Assembly (NCBI GenBank): GCA_031279395.1
Contig: JAITIO010000036.1
Span: 1-26,362 of the forward strand
DNA from: Puniceicoccales bacterium
GTDB lineage: Bacteria; Verrucomicrobiota; Verrucomicrobiia; Opitutales; JAIRKQ01
DNA: 26,362 nucleotides
Direction of reading: 5' to 3'
Of the stretch, positions 7,386 through 16,065 are shown in pieces. A model generated the notes under the pieces. The model ran no database searches, was not told where the DNA came from, and saw only the letters and a list, made by a program, of their open reading frames with translations. Position 1 is the stretch's first letter. The number at the start of each line of letters is the position of its first letter. The translations under genes were made by a program, and so were the position numbers.

Positions 7386-10199
7386 CTATTTTAAAAGATT
7401 TTCATATTTTTCAGCAAGTGCCTCGAAACATTTTTGGGATACCCTACCGAATGGTCCGGCGTCGACGAGATGATCGACCCATTTCCAGCTACGGGGGCAT
7501 CTTTCACCACCTGCGGCGGTTATTTCGACCGAACACTGCCCATCGGAAGCTATTTCCCTAATTTCCACCTGGGAAACTATAAACACTTCGGGCAAAATCT
7601 CCCGATGTTTTTGCAGTGGTGGGAACATCTTGTCTTTTGGAGAAATTTCAATGATTGCCTTGGCGTCGAGGGATTGCCCGATTAATTTGCTCTGTCTGGC
7701 TTGCTCAAGCTGTTCATTAACTTTCGTTTTAAATGACAGCAATGCGTCGAATTCCCGTTCCTCATTCGAGAAATCCTCTATCGTGCCTAGGCTCGGCCAA
7801 TCCATCAGTTGGATGTGAGCTTCCCCAAAATCATCGTCATTTAACGCGTATGCCATTGCTTCGTCGCAGGTGAATGTAGTAATTGGAGCGAGCAAAGCAA
7901 GTATCATATTAAAAATCATGTAAATTGTCGTTTGGGATGACCTACGTTCGTATGAATTGGGCGCAAATGTATATAACCTATCCTTTAAAATATCATGGTA
8001 TGTGGCTGACAGTTCAACGGAACAAAATCTGTTCAGCAACTGATAAACCCTGTGTATTTCGTAGGCATCATAGGCGGATGTTACTACTTCGACGAGATTT
8101 TTGGTCTTTTGCAATATCCACCTATCGATTAGTGTCATTTTTCCTTGCTCGACGCGGTTTTTTTCAAAATTGAAATCAAACAGGTTTCCGATTTGAAACC
8201 GTAGCGTGTTCCTGAAAGTTCGATAGGTTGCGGATATGTGGTTTATTATGTCATCGGAAATTGTTATGTCATCGCGGAAATCTTCCGAAGAAATCCATAG
8301 CCTTATGACATCTGCTCCAAATTTATTCACATAGTCATCGGCAGTTTGCGGTTTCCCATCACTTTTTGAAATTTTCTTCCTGTCTTCTCCGACAATAAAA
8401 CCATGAGTTAGGACATTTTTAAATGGAGCAGTTTTTTCTCCAGAAATTATGCTTGTCCACATCGACGATTGAAACCATCCGCGATGTTGATCACTCCCTT
8501 CCAAATACATATCCGCTGGCCATACCAGTGTGGCATTCGTTTTTAAAACGGCCCGATGGCTATTGCCAGAATCTATCCAAACATCCAGCGAATCCATACA
8601 TTTTTTGAGTTTTTTGGCGGAAAACCCATCCGGGAGTTTGACACCATTCAGCAGAGTTTCTTCGTCGGACTCAAACCAGAAGCCGGACCCATGTTGCCCG
8701 ATTTTTTTTGCAACGCTGTGAATGACCTGTTCGTCGAGCAACGCGTTGCCGGTTTCATCGTAAAATGCCGGTAATGGGATTCCCCAAACACGCTGGCGGC
8801 TAATACACCAATCGCTCCTCGATGCAATGGCTGCCCTTATCCGATTTTCACCCGACGCCGGTACCCAATTTACACCGCCGACGGATTCTTGCATCTTTTT
8901 CCTTAGGTTGTTTTTATCTAGGGCAATGAACCACTGGGCCATGGCACGAAAAATTACCGGAGTTTTAGACCTCCAGCAATGGGGATACTGATGTTTGTAT
9001 GATTTCTTAGCCAATAGCGCCTGTGCCAAATTTAACATTTCGATAACCCTATCATTTGCTTCGCATTTGCCATCACTATCCAGCACACTTACACCAACCA
9101 ATTCCGAAGGTATTTGCCTGTCGTCGACATATTTTCCGTCGTCATCGATGGGACAATAGATGTCCAGTTTATATTCAATTCCCGTATTATAGTCTTCGAG
9201 GCCATGTCCTGGTGCAGTATGGACACATCCTGTTCCAGAATCGGTTGTTACGTAATTTGCCAAAACGATCTGGCTAGGTCTGTTGATTAGGGGATGCCTC
9301 GCCTGCAACCCTTCCAGCTGGGATCCCTGGAAAGTCGCCATTGCATTAAAATGTTCAAGGCCACAGCTTTGGGCGAAGTCCTGCACCCTATCTTCGCAGA
9401 CCAGGTAGTTTTCATGGCCACAGTTTAGGATGACATAGTTCAAGTTTGGATGTACGGCGATGGCGAGGTTGGACGGAATTGTCCATGGGGTGGTAGTCCA
9501 AATTACCACATGGGTTGTGCCATTAATTTTCAAGGACCCAAGGGCCCCGTCGGTAAGTTTAAATTTTACCCAAATCGATAGGCTGACATGTTCCCGATAT
9601 TCAACCTCTGCCTCTGCCAGTGCGGTTTTACACGGTATCGACCAATAGACGGGTTTTTTGCTGCGATAGACTAATCCCTGGGCAACACAATCCGCAAAAA
9701 AATTAAGTACACATTTCTCGTAGGAAGGGTCCATGGTGCGATAGTCGTTGTCCCAGTCGGCAAGTATGCCCAACCGCTCAAATTGAGAACGCTGCATTTT
9801 TATAAATTTTTGAGAATACGCCATGCATGCCTTGCGCAATGATATGGCATCGAAGTCTTCTTTTTTTTCACAGAGCTCCCTGACCACCTTATGCTCTATG
9901 GGGAGCCCATGGCAGTCCCAACCCGGAACATAGGGTGTTCGGAATCCTCGCATTGTTTTGTAACGGACAATAATATCCTTCAAAATTTTATTCAGAGCCG
10001 TTCCTATGTGCACATATCCATTAGTAAAGGGAGGCCCATCATGGAGGATAAATGGCTTTCCTTGGGCATTTTTTCGTTGTATTTTTTCGTATACCCTACC
10101 CTCTTGCCACTTTTTCACCCTAATTGGTTCCCTATTAACTAAATCCGCCCGCATGGGGAAATTTGTCTTCGGTAAGTTTAAGGTGTCCTTTAGATTCAT
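7386..10199 (-). CDS. ileS: Isoleucine--tRNA ligase
   Basis: IleRS charges tRNA-Ile and edits misactivated Val. It shows the class I signature GPPFTNGYVHIGTALNK near residue 60 (HIGT rather than HIGH) and KISKS near residue 610. The CP1 editing domain has TTTPWTIPSNLA. There are anticodon-binding helices and a C-terminal region ERCPRSWKW...QKCFEAL. That region corresponds to the zinc-binding tail, but two of its usual Cys are Ser. The chosen start, ATG 10199 (MNLKDTLNLPKTNFPMRA), matches the conserved N-terminus; ATG 10223 would add eight residues. Neither has a ribosome binding site. It heads a minus-strand unit that continues into the TraR/DksA-like gene, lspA and the ABC transporter. Confidence 0.95.
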   Translation of the reverse strand: MNLKDTLNLPKTNFPMRADLVNREPIRVKKWQEGRVYEKIQRKNAQGKPFILHDGPPFTNGYVHIGTALNKILKDIIVRYKTMRGFRTPYVPGWDCHGLPIEHKVVRELCEKKEDFDAISLRKACMAYSQKFIKMQRSQFERLGILADWDNDYRTMDPSYEKCVLNFFADCVAQGLVYRSKKPVYWSIPCKTALAEAEVEYREHVSLSIWVKFKLTDGALGSLKINGTTHVVIWTTTPWTIPSNLAIAVHPNLNYVILNCGHENYLVCEDRVQDFAQSCGLEHFNAMATFQGSQLEGLQARHPLINRPSQIVLANYVTTDSGTGCVHTAPGHGLEDYNTGIEYKLDIYCPIDDDGKYVDDRQIPSELVGVSVLDSDGKCEANDRVIEMLNLAQALLAKKSYKHQYPHCWRSKTPVIFRAMAQWFIALDKNNLRKKMQESVGGVNWVPASGENRIRAAIASRSDWCISRQRVWGIPLPAFYDETGNALLDEQVIHSVAKKIGQHGSGFWFESDEETLLNGVKLPDGFSAKKLKKCMDSLDVWIDSGNSHRAVLKTNATLVWPADMYLEGSDQHRGWFQSSMWTSIISGEKTAPFKNVLTHGFIVGEDRKKISKSDGKPQTADDYVNKFGADVIRLWISSEDFRDDITISDDIINHISATYRTFRNTLRFQIGNLFDFNFEKNRVEQGKMTLIDRWILQKTKNLVEVVTSAYDAYEIHRVYQLLNRFCSVELSATYHDILKDRLYTFAPNSYERRSSQTTIYMIFNMILALLAPITTFTCDEAMAYALNDDDFGEAHIQLMDWPSLGTIEDFSNEEREFDALLSFKTKVNEQLEQARQSKLIGQSLDAKAIIEISPKDKMFPPLQKHREILPEVFIVSQVEIREIASDGQCSVEITAAGGERCPRSWKWVDHLVDAGPFGRVSQKCFEALAEKYENLLK

Positions 10200-10257
10200 T
10201 GGGCGACCATAAGTAATTTGCACATTGAAAATGTCCAGTCGTAAAGTGACGCAATCG

Positions 10258-10286
10258 GTGAAAATTTTGTACCCCTAAAATTGTGT
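10258..10286 (-). promoter_or_regulatory. ileS: Weak candidate promoter for ileS
   Basis: On the minus strand TTGATT is followed after about 17 bases by CAAAAT. The -35 overlaps the terC stop codon, so ileS may be transcribed both from here and by read-through from terC. Only partial matches to consensus. Confidence 0.25.
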
Positions 10287-10288
10287 AA

Positions 10289-11191
10289 TCAATGCCGTTG
10301 TTTCATGGTTAGACAAGATATGGCTAAGGTGACCAGAAAGATGGACATGATAGCTATGGTATTTACGGTGGTGGGAATGCGATAAACTTCTGAGAATATC
10401 ATATTTGTCCCAACGAATACTAAATTTACTGCAATGCCATACTGGAGCAAGTGGAATTTATTGATTAGCTGTGTTAGACATATGTACAGAGATCGAAGTC
10501 CAACGATTGCAAAAACATTCGAAGAATAAACCAGGATCGGAATTTTTGTAACGGACAAGACCGCTGGTACCGAATCTACTGCAAATATGATGTCGACGAT
10601 TTCGATGGTAGTCACACATGCCAGCAAAGGAGTAGCGTACCACTTGTTTTCACATTTTGTGAAAAAGGCTAAACTGTCCTCCGAATGTTTTATTTTTAGA
10701 AAAGTTTTTATTTTTGTCAGCAAATTGCTCATGATGCCCCGTTGTTTCTCCGATTTGAACATTCCAACGGCTGAAGTTATCAACATGATACCGAAAACAT
10801 GCATCAACCACTTAAATTTATCTAGCAACGCAATACCCGTGAAAACGAATACCATCCTCATTACCATAGCTCCCACCATGCCATAGGTAAGCGCTTTTTG
10901 TTGGGCTTTGTTTGCTATGTGAAAATATGAAAATATCGTCATAAACACGAACAAATTGTCGACGGATAGCGATAGTTCGAGGACATATCCCGTAAAAAAT
11001 TTCAAAGTATTCTCGTATCCAAGGAAAAGATACACCAATAGTCCAAAAAACACCGCAATGGATATCCATGCAATTACCATGTATACGTGAGGTCTATGAT
11101 TGTCCTGGGCATATTGTGCTTTTGTCAACGCCACATCGGCATATAGTCCAACGATAATCATGACCAAAAATATCCCCCAGAGCTGCCACAT
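10289..11191 (-). CDS. TerC family integral membrane protein
   Basis: The 300-residue protein is almost entirely hydrophobic, with eight or so membrane segments. It has the two acidic signatures of the TerC/Alx family: ELSLSVDNLFVFMTIF near residue 93 and IVDIIFAVDSVPAVLSVTKIP in the second half. Family members act in metal handling (Alx exports manganese) or tellurium resistance. TerC proteins in other bacteria also help metallate exoenzymes during secretion. Which applies here is unknown. The gene is 65 bases upstream of the chosen ileS start on the same strand and divergent from the phosphatase gene. No yybP-ykoY-type manganese riboswitch could be seen in the 108-base upstream spacer. Confidence 0.88.
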   Translation of the reverse strand: MWQLWGIFLVMIIVGLYADVALTKAQYAQDNHRPHVYMVIAWISIAVFFGLLVYLFLGYENTLKFFTGYVLELSLSVDNLFVFMTIFSYFHIANKAQQKALTYGMVGAMVMRMVFVFTGIALLDKFKWLMHVFGIMLITSAVGMFKSEKQRGIMSNLLTKIKTFLKIKHSEDSLAFFTKCENKWYATPLLACVTTIEIVDIIFAVDSVPAVLSVTKIPILVYSSNVFAIVGLRSLYICLTQLINKFHLLQYGIAVNLVFVGTNMIFSEVYRIPTTVNTIAIMSIFLVTLAISCLTMKQRH

Positions 11192-11299
11192 ACGTAAAAA
11201 ATGCTAGCAATTTTTTGTCAAAATTCAACAAATAATGTCTCCATTAAAGCTTGATGTTGCTAAAAATTTTTTATTAAACATACTGATCATGTCCTATCT

Positions 11300-11773
11300 A
11301 TGGAGAAAAAATGTGTAATATTCATATGCTCCGGCAATACTTGCAGAAGCCCCATGGCAGAATATTTGCTTAAAGCCGCTTTGCAAAAGGTTAATCTGGC
11401 AAACAAATTTCGCGTGTGTTCAGCCGGAATAATGGCGACCGATCACGGCCGAGCCAGCGATCTTGCCATACAGGTGATGAAGGATTTAAATCAAGATATT
11501 AGTGGACATGTTTCCCAAAGGGTAACGCAGGAATTTTTGGATTCTGCCACCGCGATTTTCTGTTTGGCTGAAAATCATAGAACATTTTTGCTGTCAAACT
11601 TTAAGGGTATAGGAGAAAAATGTTTTCTTGTCAGAGAATTTTTAGATATTAGAGACAGGGACATTTTTGATCCATTTTTTGGGCATATCGATGACTATAG
11701 ACGCGTTTGTGCTGATATTGGTTCGGCGATGGAATCCATAGTAAAATTTTTAGCAGGTAGTGATGAAAATTAG
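11300..11773 (+). CDS. Low-molecular-weight phosphatase, YwlE-like (predicted protein-arginine phosphatase)
   Basis: The 157-residue protein has the phosphatase loop CSGNTCRSPMAEYLLKAAL near its N-terminus: nucleophile Cys10 and Arg16 in the C-x5-R pattern. The general-acid loop is FDPFFGHIDDYRRV. Tyrosine phosphatases of this family have Ile in the position occupied here by Thr14 (CLGNICRS). In Bacillus YwlE the loop is CTGNTCRS, and the Thr gives specificity for phosphoarginine. That makes arginine-phosphatase activity the better guess, though a tyrosine phosphatase cannot be excluded. It overlaps rpiB by 11 bases, matching the ywlE-rpiB (ywlF) neighbourhood of Bacillus. No arginine kinase (mcsB) is in this window. 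Confidence 0.88.
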   Translation: MEKKCVIFICSGNTCRSPMAEYLLKAALQKVNLANKFRVCSAGIMATDHGRASDLAIQVMKDLNQDISGHVSQRVTQEFLDSATAIFCLAENHRTFLLSNFKGIGEKCFLVREFLDIRDRDIFDPFFGHIDDYRRVCADIGSAMESIVKFLAGSDEN

Positions 11774-12209
11774 TATTGGAAGTGATCATGGGGGATATAA
11801 GTTGGCAATGCTTTTGATAAAATATCTAAGTAAGAGCGACGTGGATATTTTTTACTACGGGACGTTTTCCGACGAGACTTCCGTAGATTACCCCGACTAT
11901 GCCAAGTGTGTAGCGGAAGACATCACTTCTTTCAAAAGTGATTTCGGTCTTCTTGTTTGTAAGAGTGGGATCGGCATGAGTATCGCGGCAAATAAAGTAT
12001 GTGGCGTCAGGGCGGCAAATTGCTGGAATGTGGAAGTTGCTAAATTTGCTCGGGAGCATAACGATGCCAATGTTTTGTGCCTTGGAGCAAATTTTGTAAA
12101 CGCAAAAATTGCCCAAGAGATACTGGATACATTTCTCAATACAAAATTCGAAACCCGCCACCTGAAACGCATAGAAAAAATAACTATTCTGGAAAATTTA
12201 CCGCAATAA
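11763..12209 (+). CDS. rpiB: Ribose-5-phosphate isomerase B
   Basis: RpiB interconverts ribose 5-phosphate and ribulose 5-phosphate in the pentose phosphate pathway. The 148 residues begin MKISIGSDHGGYKLA and contain VCKSGIGMSIAANKVCGVRAANCW and AREHNDANVLCLGANF, all RpiB/LacAB hallmarks. The catalytic loop is usually CGTGIGMSIAANK; here it is CKSGIG, keeping the Cys base and replacing Thr by Ser. The usual GAR near the end of the HNDANVL block is GAN. The start is ATG 11763, since the in-frame codon before it is GTG 11760. It overlaps the phosphatase gene, so the two are probably co-translated. A related sugar-phosphate isomerase activity is possible. Confidence 0.92.
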   Translation: MKISIGSDHGGYKLAMLLIKYLSKSDVDIFYYGTFSDETSVDYPDYAKCVAEDITSFKSDFGLLVCKSGIGMSIAANKVCGVRAANCWNVEVAKFAREHNDANVLCLGANFVNAKIAQEILDTFLNTKFETRHLKRIEKITILENLPQ

Positions 12210-12288
12210 AATGGTGTATTTGAGACATATTTTTTAAACCATACCACTTCCCTATTCAACAAAACCCAGCAGGACATGACAATTATCT

Positions 12289-12317
12289 TGAAATGGTATA
12301 GATTTCACATTTTATCC
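12289..12317 (+). promoter_or_regulatory. aspS: Candidate aspS promoter
   Basis: TTGAAA is followed after 17 bases by TTTATC, about 30 bases before the aspS ATG. The -35 is good and the -10 partial. A perfect DnaA-box sequence TTATCCACA (12312-12320) overlaps the -10. Confidence 0.35.
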
Positions 12318-12346
12318 ACACTCAGCTACGTAACCAGTGTTAAAAT

Positions 12347-14140
12347 ATGAAAAGATCGCACCATTGCAACCAGTTGACCATCGATGATATCGGCACAGGA
12401 GTAAGGCTCATTGGTTGGGTCCATGCCATCCGTGACCATGGAGGGTTATTTTTTATAGATTTGCGAGACAGGGAAGGAATTACCCAGCTGGTCTTTGACC
12501 CATCCAATGAGGGGTTGCGAGCCGTACATTCCTTGCGTGATGAATCGGTGATTGAGATTTGCGGAACAGTTTCCAAGAGGCCACCCGATACGGTAAATGG
12601 CAAAATAACGACGGGTGCCATCGAAGTTGTCGTCGATGAACTGATAATTCATAACATCTGCGATGTTTTACCCTTTCCCATGTCGGATCTCAAAATTGGT
12701 AGCGTAAGTGAAGATCTACGACTGACCTATCGTTACCTCGATCTTCGCAGGCCAAGAAGTTTCCACCGGTTGCAAATTCGCCATCGGACGGTGGGTGCGG
12801 TAAGAAATCACCTGGATGCAAATGGATTTTTGGAAGTAGAAACGCCCTATTTGTTTAAAACGACACCGGAGGGAGCCCGCGAATTCCTCATCCCAAGCCG
12901 GTTAAACCCCGGATGCGTGTACGCCCTTGCCCAGTCTCCTCAGCAGTATAAACAAATGTTGATGGTGGCTGGTGTGGAAAGATATTATTCCCTTGCAAGG
13001 TGTTTTCGAGATGAAGATTTGCGGGCGGATAGACAGCCAGAATTTACGCAAATCGACCTCGAGATGTCATTTATTGATCGCGAAGATATTTATTCCTTGG
13101 TGGAAGGAATGCTGCAAAATATCTGGCAAGCTACGCGAAATATCACCATTGAAACACCATTTCCTCGCCTATCATTTCGAAATGCCATGGATCGCTTCGG
13201 GTCCGACAAACCTGACACAAGGTTTGCCATGGAAATCCATGATTTTTCAAGCTTGTTCGAATCCTCCAGTTTCAACGTTTTTGCTTCCGCTATTAAAAAT
13301 GGTGGATGTGTCAAAGCCCTTAACGCAAAGTCACTGGCGGGGATTTCCCAAGGAGAAATGAAAAATTTAGAAGACATTGCCAAAACTCTTGGAGCAAAGG
13401 GACTAGCCTATATCAAGGTAGAAAATGGACAGTGGAAATCTCCAATCCTAAAATTTTTGTCCGATGCAGAAAAGGCAGTCCTTACGAAGGAATTGGACAT
13501 GGCGGAGAACGATATCATCTTTTTTGCTGCCGATGGATGGGAACGGGCATGTATGATCCTTGGAAGAATTCGCCTGGAGTGTCGCGATTTGGCAGTGGCA
13601 AAAGGTAAAATAGTTCTTCCCGCTGACCAATTCAATTTCCTATGGGTAATAGATTTTCCCTTGATGACATTTGATGAACAACAGGGACGTTTTGTTGCAA
13701 CCCATCACCCTTTTACGGCACCTGTACCTGAGGATATGGAACTATTAAAATCGTCTCCAAAAAATGTTCGTGGTCAACACTATGATATCGTTTTAAATGG
13801 CATGGAACTCGGCGGTGGTAGTGTGAGAATTCACCAGCCCCAGTTGCAGGAATATGTTTTTAGGGAAATATTGAAAATTCCGGAAAATGTGGTCAACGAC
13901 CGATTTGGATACATGCTAAAGGCTTTTAAATTTGGAGCCCCTCCCCATGGGGGTATAGCACTCGGCCTCGACAGGCTGGTAGCTTTACTGTGTGGTACCA
14001 CAAGCATACGAGATGTCATTGCATTTCCCAAGACCCAGCGGGGGATAGACATGATGTCCCAATCTCCATGTCCCGCAAGCGATAAGCAATTGCGTGAATT
14101 ATATATAAGAATGACCGTCGGAAGTGGTTTAAAAAAGTGA
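12347..14140 (+). CDS. aspS: Aspartate--tRNA ligase (bacterial type, probably non-discriminating)
   Basis: AspRS is a class II synthetase. The 597 residues give the full bacterial form: an N-terminal OB-fold anticodon domain (1-110), the catalytic domain with motif 2 around residue 220 (FRDEDLRADRQPEFTQID), an inserted GAD-type domain in the middle, and motif 3 around 535 (GIALGLDRLVALL). The anticodon domain reads RDHGG with His31. In published work on Pseudomonas AspRS a His at this position marks non-discriminating enzymes that also charge tRNA-Asn, whereas E. coli has Leu. If so, Asn-tRNA would be completed by GatCAB. The gene is followed by a convergent orphan gene. Confidence 0.95.
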   Translation: MKRSHHCNQLTIDDIGTGVRLIGWVHAIRDHGGLFFIDLRDREGITQLVFDPSNEGLRAVHSLRDESVIEICGTVSKRPPDTVNGKITTGAIEVVVDELIIHNICDVLPFPMSDLKIGSVSEDLRLTYRYLDLRRPRSFHRLQIRHRTVGAVRNHLDANGFLEVETPYLFKTTPEGAREFLIPSRLNPGCVYALAQSPQQYKQMLMVAGVERYYSLARCFRDEDLRADRQPEFTQIDLEMSFIDREDIYSLVEGMLQNIWQATRNITIETPFPRLSFRNAMDRFGSDKPDTRFAMEIHDFSSLFESSSFNVFASAIKNGGCVKALNAKSLAGISQGEMKNLEDIAKTLGAKGLAYIKVENGQWKSPILKFLSDAEKAVLTKELDMAENDIIFFAADGWERACMILGRIRLECRDLAVAKGKIVLPADQFNFLWVIDFPLMTFDEQQGRFVATHHPFTAPVPEDMELLKSSPKNVRGQHYDIVLNGMELGGGSVRIHQPQLQEYVFREILKIPENVVNDRFGYMLKAFKFGAPPHGGIALGLDRLVALLCGTTSIRDVIAFPKTQRGIDMMSQSPCPASDKQLRELYIRMTVGSGLKK

Positions 14141-14287
14141 AGCCTACCTTTTTTAAATCTTTATAGGTTGAAGACATTGAAGAATACTTCAAGATTTGAA
14201 GTAGCAAATTAACGCAAACTATGAAAAATCTTAGCTCCACGTACACAAAACTTTAAATTTTACAAAAAAAATGAACACTTTGATTTG

Positions 14288-14833
14288 TCAAACTAGCAAA
14301 TTGGCAATGAACACAAAAGTTGCCAAAATCATCGTTCCTCTCATTAGTAAGACCGATACCGGATTAACTATCGTTCGAGCAATTGCAGAGGTAATCGGGT
14401 TTAACTGGCCAAAATTCATGTGACATATTGTTCTTGCTACTACCGAAATAACTGCCAATTTCAAAACCAACTTAAATACAGGATTTACAATGCTCAGCCC
14501 GGCTTTTGTCAACGAATACAGGAGTTTTATAGATGCGACCAAGGCAAGTTTGATCACAGATGCCATAGCTACTATAGCTACTCCTACAACAATCGCAGCG
14601 ATAAAATAATGCTTTTTTGCAAATTCTACAACGTCATTGAAAGAAACACGCCGCAGAGACTCTATATCGTATGATCCCAAGTTCCTTGAAAAATCTTGCA
14701 AGTTCGTAGACATTGGGGAAAATATATCTCCGGCAGCACTTGTCACTGTATCACAAAACTCTCTCCAAAATAATCCGGGAGTTCTAAAATGTAATACATT
14801 TATTCCGTTTGCACTTTCCATATGTTTTTGCAT
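14288..14833 (-). CDS. Unrecognised membrane protein with long hydrophobic region
   Basis: The chosen ATG at 14833 (MQKHMESANG) gives 181 residues. A GTG six codons upstream (14851) and an ATG at 14821 are alternatives, and none has a clear ribosome binding site. The first 75 residues are soluble and mixed in charge, with no signal peptide. Hydrophobic stretches follow at roughly 76-106 (FIAAIVVGVAIVAMASVIK), 117-134 and 158-181, numbered from this start. No known family was recognised. The layout, with a soluble N-terminus and closely paired hydrophobic lobes, resembles chlamydial inclusion-membrane (Inc) proteins, but also many ordinary small membrane proteins. It lies downstream of rplT on the same strand. 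A TTGACA at about 14860 could be part of its own promoter. Confidence 0.65.
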   Translation of the reverse strand: MQKHMESANGINVLHFRTPGLFWREFCDTVTSAAGDIFSPMSTNLQDFSRNLGSYDIESLRRVSFNDVVEFAKKHYFIAAIVVGVAIVAMASVIKLALVASIKLLYSLTKAGLSIVNPVFKLVLKLAVISVVARTICHMNFGQLNPITSAIARTIVNPVSVLLMRGTMILATFVFIANLLV

Positions 14834-14955
14834 AGGTTTGCCAAAACACACACAATGTCAATTATTTTTTTGGAACTTTTTCGAAGGAAAAAATAAAACA
14901 ACAAAACCCAAGCAAACACGTTTTAAAACTATTGCAAATGTAATTTTTGTTTTCC

Positions 14956-15309
14956 CTATAAAATAGACTTAACCTTGGTCACCATTGCCTGGAACGCTTC
15001 CATGTTGTGTATGGCCAATTCGCTTAGAGAACGACGATCCATCGCAATATTTAGTTTTTTAATACCATTCATAAATCTACTGTATGCCATATCGTTTGCC
15101 CTACAAGCTGCGTTTATTCTGACAATCCACAGCTGGCGCATGTCCGTTTTTTTGCGCCTACGATCCCTATATGCGAACTTACCAGCTCGCCACATGGCAT
15201 CCTTGGCATATCTAAATAGGCGGGATTTATTTCCAAAATCTCCGCGCGTCATTTCTAGCACTCTCCGACGACGTTTCTTGGTCGCAACCGCATTTGTTAC
15301 TCTTGGCAT
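14956..15309 (-). CDS. rplT: 50S ribosomal protein L20
   Basis: L20 binds 23S rRNA early in large-subunit assembly. The 117-residue product has the family length and strongly basic sequence: MPRVTNAVATKKRRRR at the start, then KGDFGNKSRLFRYAKDAMWRA-like and YRDRRRKKTDMRQLWIVRINAA segments and NGIKKLNIAMDRRSLSELA near the end. It follows rpmI by 65 bases on the same strand. infC, which commonly precedes rpmI-rplT and encodes IF3, is not present here. Confidence 0.96.
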   Translation of the reverse strand: MPRVTNAVATKKRRRRVLEMTRGDFGNKSRLFRYAKDAMWRAGKFAYRDRRRKKTDMRQLWIVRINAACRANDMAYSRFMNGIKKLNIAMDRRSLSELAIHNMEAFQAMVTKVKSIL

Positions 15310-15374
15310 GTTTTAGTTCCTTTATTTTTGCCATTCGGTCGCCTGCACCGCTATGGCAATGGTTAATAAAATAC

Positions 15375-15569
15375 TCATAGCCCTACCGCTATGAATTTCA
15401 TAACGCGAGCTGACATTCCCACAGCAAGAACCTTATCTTTGCTCGCTGCATGCTTTTGTCTAGCTGTCTTATGGCGCAAAAGATGACGGGCTCCTGGAGA
15501 ACGATGCATCAAAGCTCCCCTAGCTGTAACCTTAAAACGTTTCATCATTGCCTTATTTGTCTTTTGCAT
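15375..15569 (-). CDS. rpmI: 50S ribosomal protein L35
   Basis: The 64-residue basic protein contains KRFKVTARGALMHRSPGARHLLRHKT, matching the L35 pattern KRFKVTGxGK...AGxRHLL. The C-terminal part (AVGMSARVMKFIAVGL) keeps the length of the family. It starts the rpmI-rplT pair on the minus strand. The region upstream is shared with a divergent small gene starting at 15687. infC is not upstream. Confidence 0.93.
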   Translation of the reverse strand: MQKTNKAMMKRFKVTARGALMHRSPGARHLLRHKTARQKHAASKDKVLAVGMSARVMKFIAVGL

Positions 15570-15633
15570 GATGGCGAGTAATACATTTTTTCAATATTTG
15601 TAAAGTGTTTTTTTATGGGCGATAAAAATATTC

Positions 15634-15662
15634 TTGAAATTGCTCGTTTGTTAATATTATAA
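15634..15662 (+). promoter_or_regulatory. Promoter of the small gene at 15687
   Basis: TTGAAA (15634-15639), 17-base spacer, TTATAA (15657-15662), about 25 bases before the ATG. An AGGAA sequence eight bases before the ATG is one of the few convincing ribosome binding sites in the window. Confidence 0.5.
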
Positions 15663-15686
15663 ACACAAAACATTCAGGAAATTATT

Positions 15687-15911
15687 ATGAACACAATAAA
15701 CCATATGTGCCATTGGACGCAGACGCGATATATTAAATTACCGGATCATTGGCAGTCTGTTCCAAGATCACCTCTCTGTCTGGAAACAGATGACAGCGAT
15801 TCAGAAAATACCGAAGAGGTTACTTTTGCTGCTGAAAATAACCTCAATAACGGGGTATGCCCCGCCGCATCTTCCCTGGACCTCAGCAATATTCCATCGG
15901 AAGTTTCATAA
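15687..15911 (+). CDS. Unrecognised small acidic protein
   Basis: This 74-residue protein (MNTINHMCHWTQTRYIKLP...) has no signal peptide or membrane segment. The middle is acidic and low-complexity (ETDDSDSENTEEVT); the N-terminal 30 residues hold two Cys, two Trp and two His. No family was recognised. Support for it being real comes from its surroundings: a 17-base-spaced promoter, an AGGAA ribosome binding site at good distance, and a terminator-like hairpin downstream. Its stop codon lies inside a 23-bp sequence repeated after the next small gene. It may be lineage-specific. The alternative overlapping frame (15790-16047) has no such signals. Confidence 0.5.
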   Translation: MNTINHMCHWTQTRYIKLPDHWQSVPRSPLCLETDDSDSENTEEVTFAAENNLNNGVCPAASSLDLSNIPSEVS

Positions 15912-15926
15912 AATTTCTCCTAAAAT
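15904..15926 (+). repeat. 23-bp direct repeat, copy 1
   Basis: TTTCATAAAATTTCTCCTAA followed by AAT; identical to 16593-16615. It covers the stop codon of the 74-residue gene. Confidence 0.7.
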
Positions 15927-16004
15927 TTCCATTCACATTCCACCCTATTTGGCGACTTCCGGGGAACTTTTTAATTTAAAAACATTTCTAAACTTCGTCC
16001 CCAC

Positions 16005-16045
16005 GCCTGGAAACGCAATGTTTCAAGGCTTTTGGCAATTTTTTT
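16005..16045 (+). terminator. Probable Rho-independent terminator
   Basis: GCCTGGAAAC (16005-16014) pairs with GTTTCAAGGC (16020-16029), 9 of 10 bases, loop GCAAT. TTTT follows at once, with a second run of seven T at 16039-16045. It lies downstream of the 74-residue gene on the same strand. Confidence 0.55.
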
Positions 16046-16065
16046 AAAAAACTATTCTTTTTTTA

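Noticed and set aside
12210..12288. Terminator after rpiB (ATGGT...ACCAT)
   Set aside because: Only about five base pairs, with the T-run inside the loop rather than after the stem.
15790..16047. 85-codon plus-strand frame overlapping the 74-residue gene
   Set aside because: Runs through the probable terminator at 16005-16045 and has no start signals; the other frame has a promoter and ribosome binding site.
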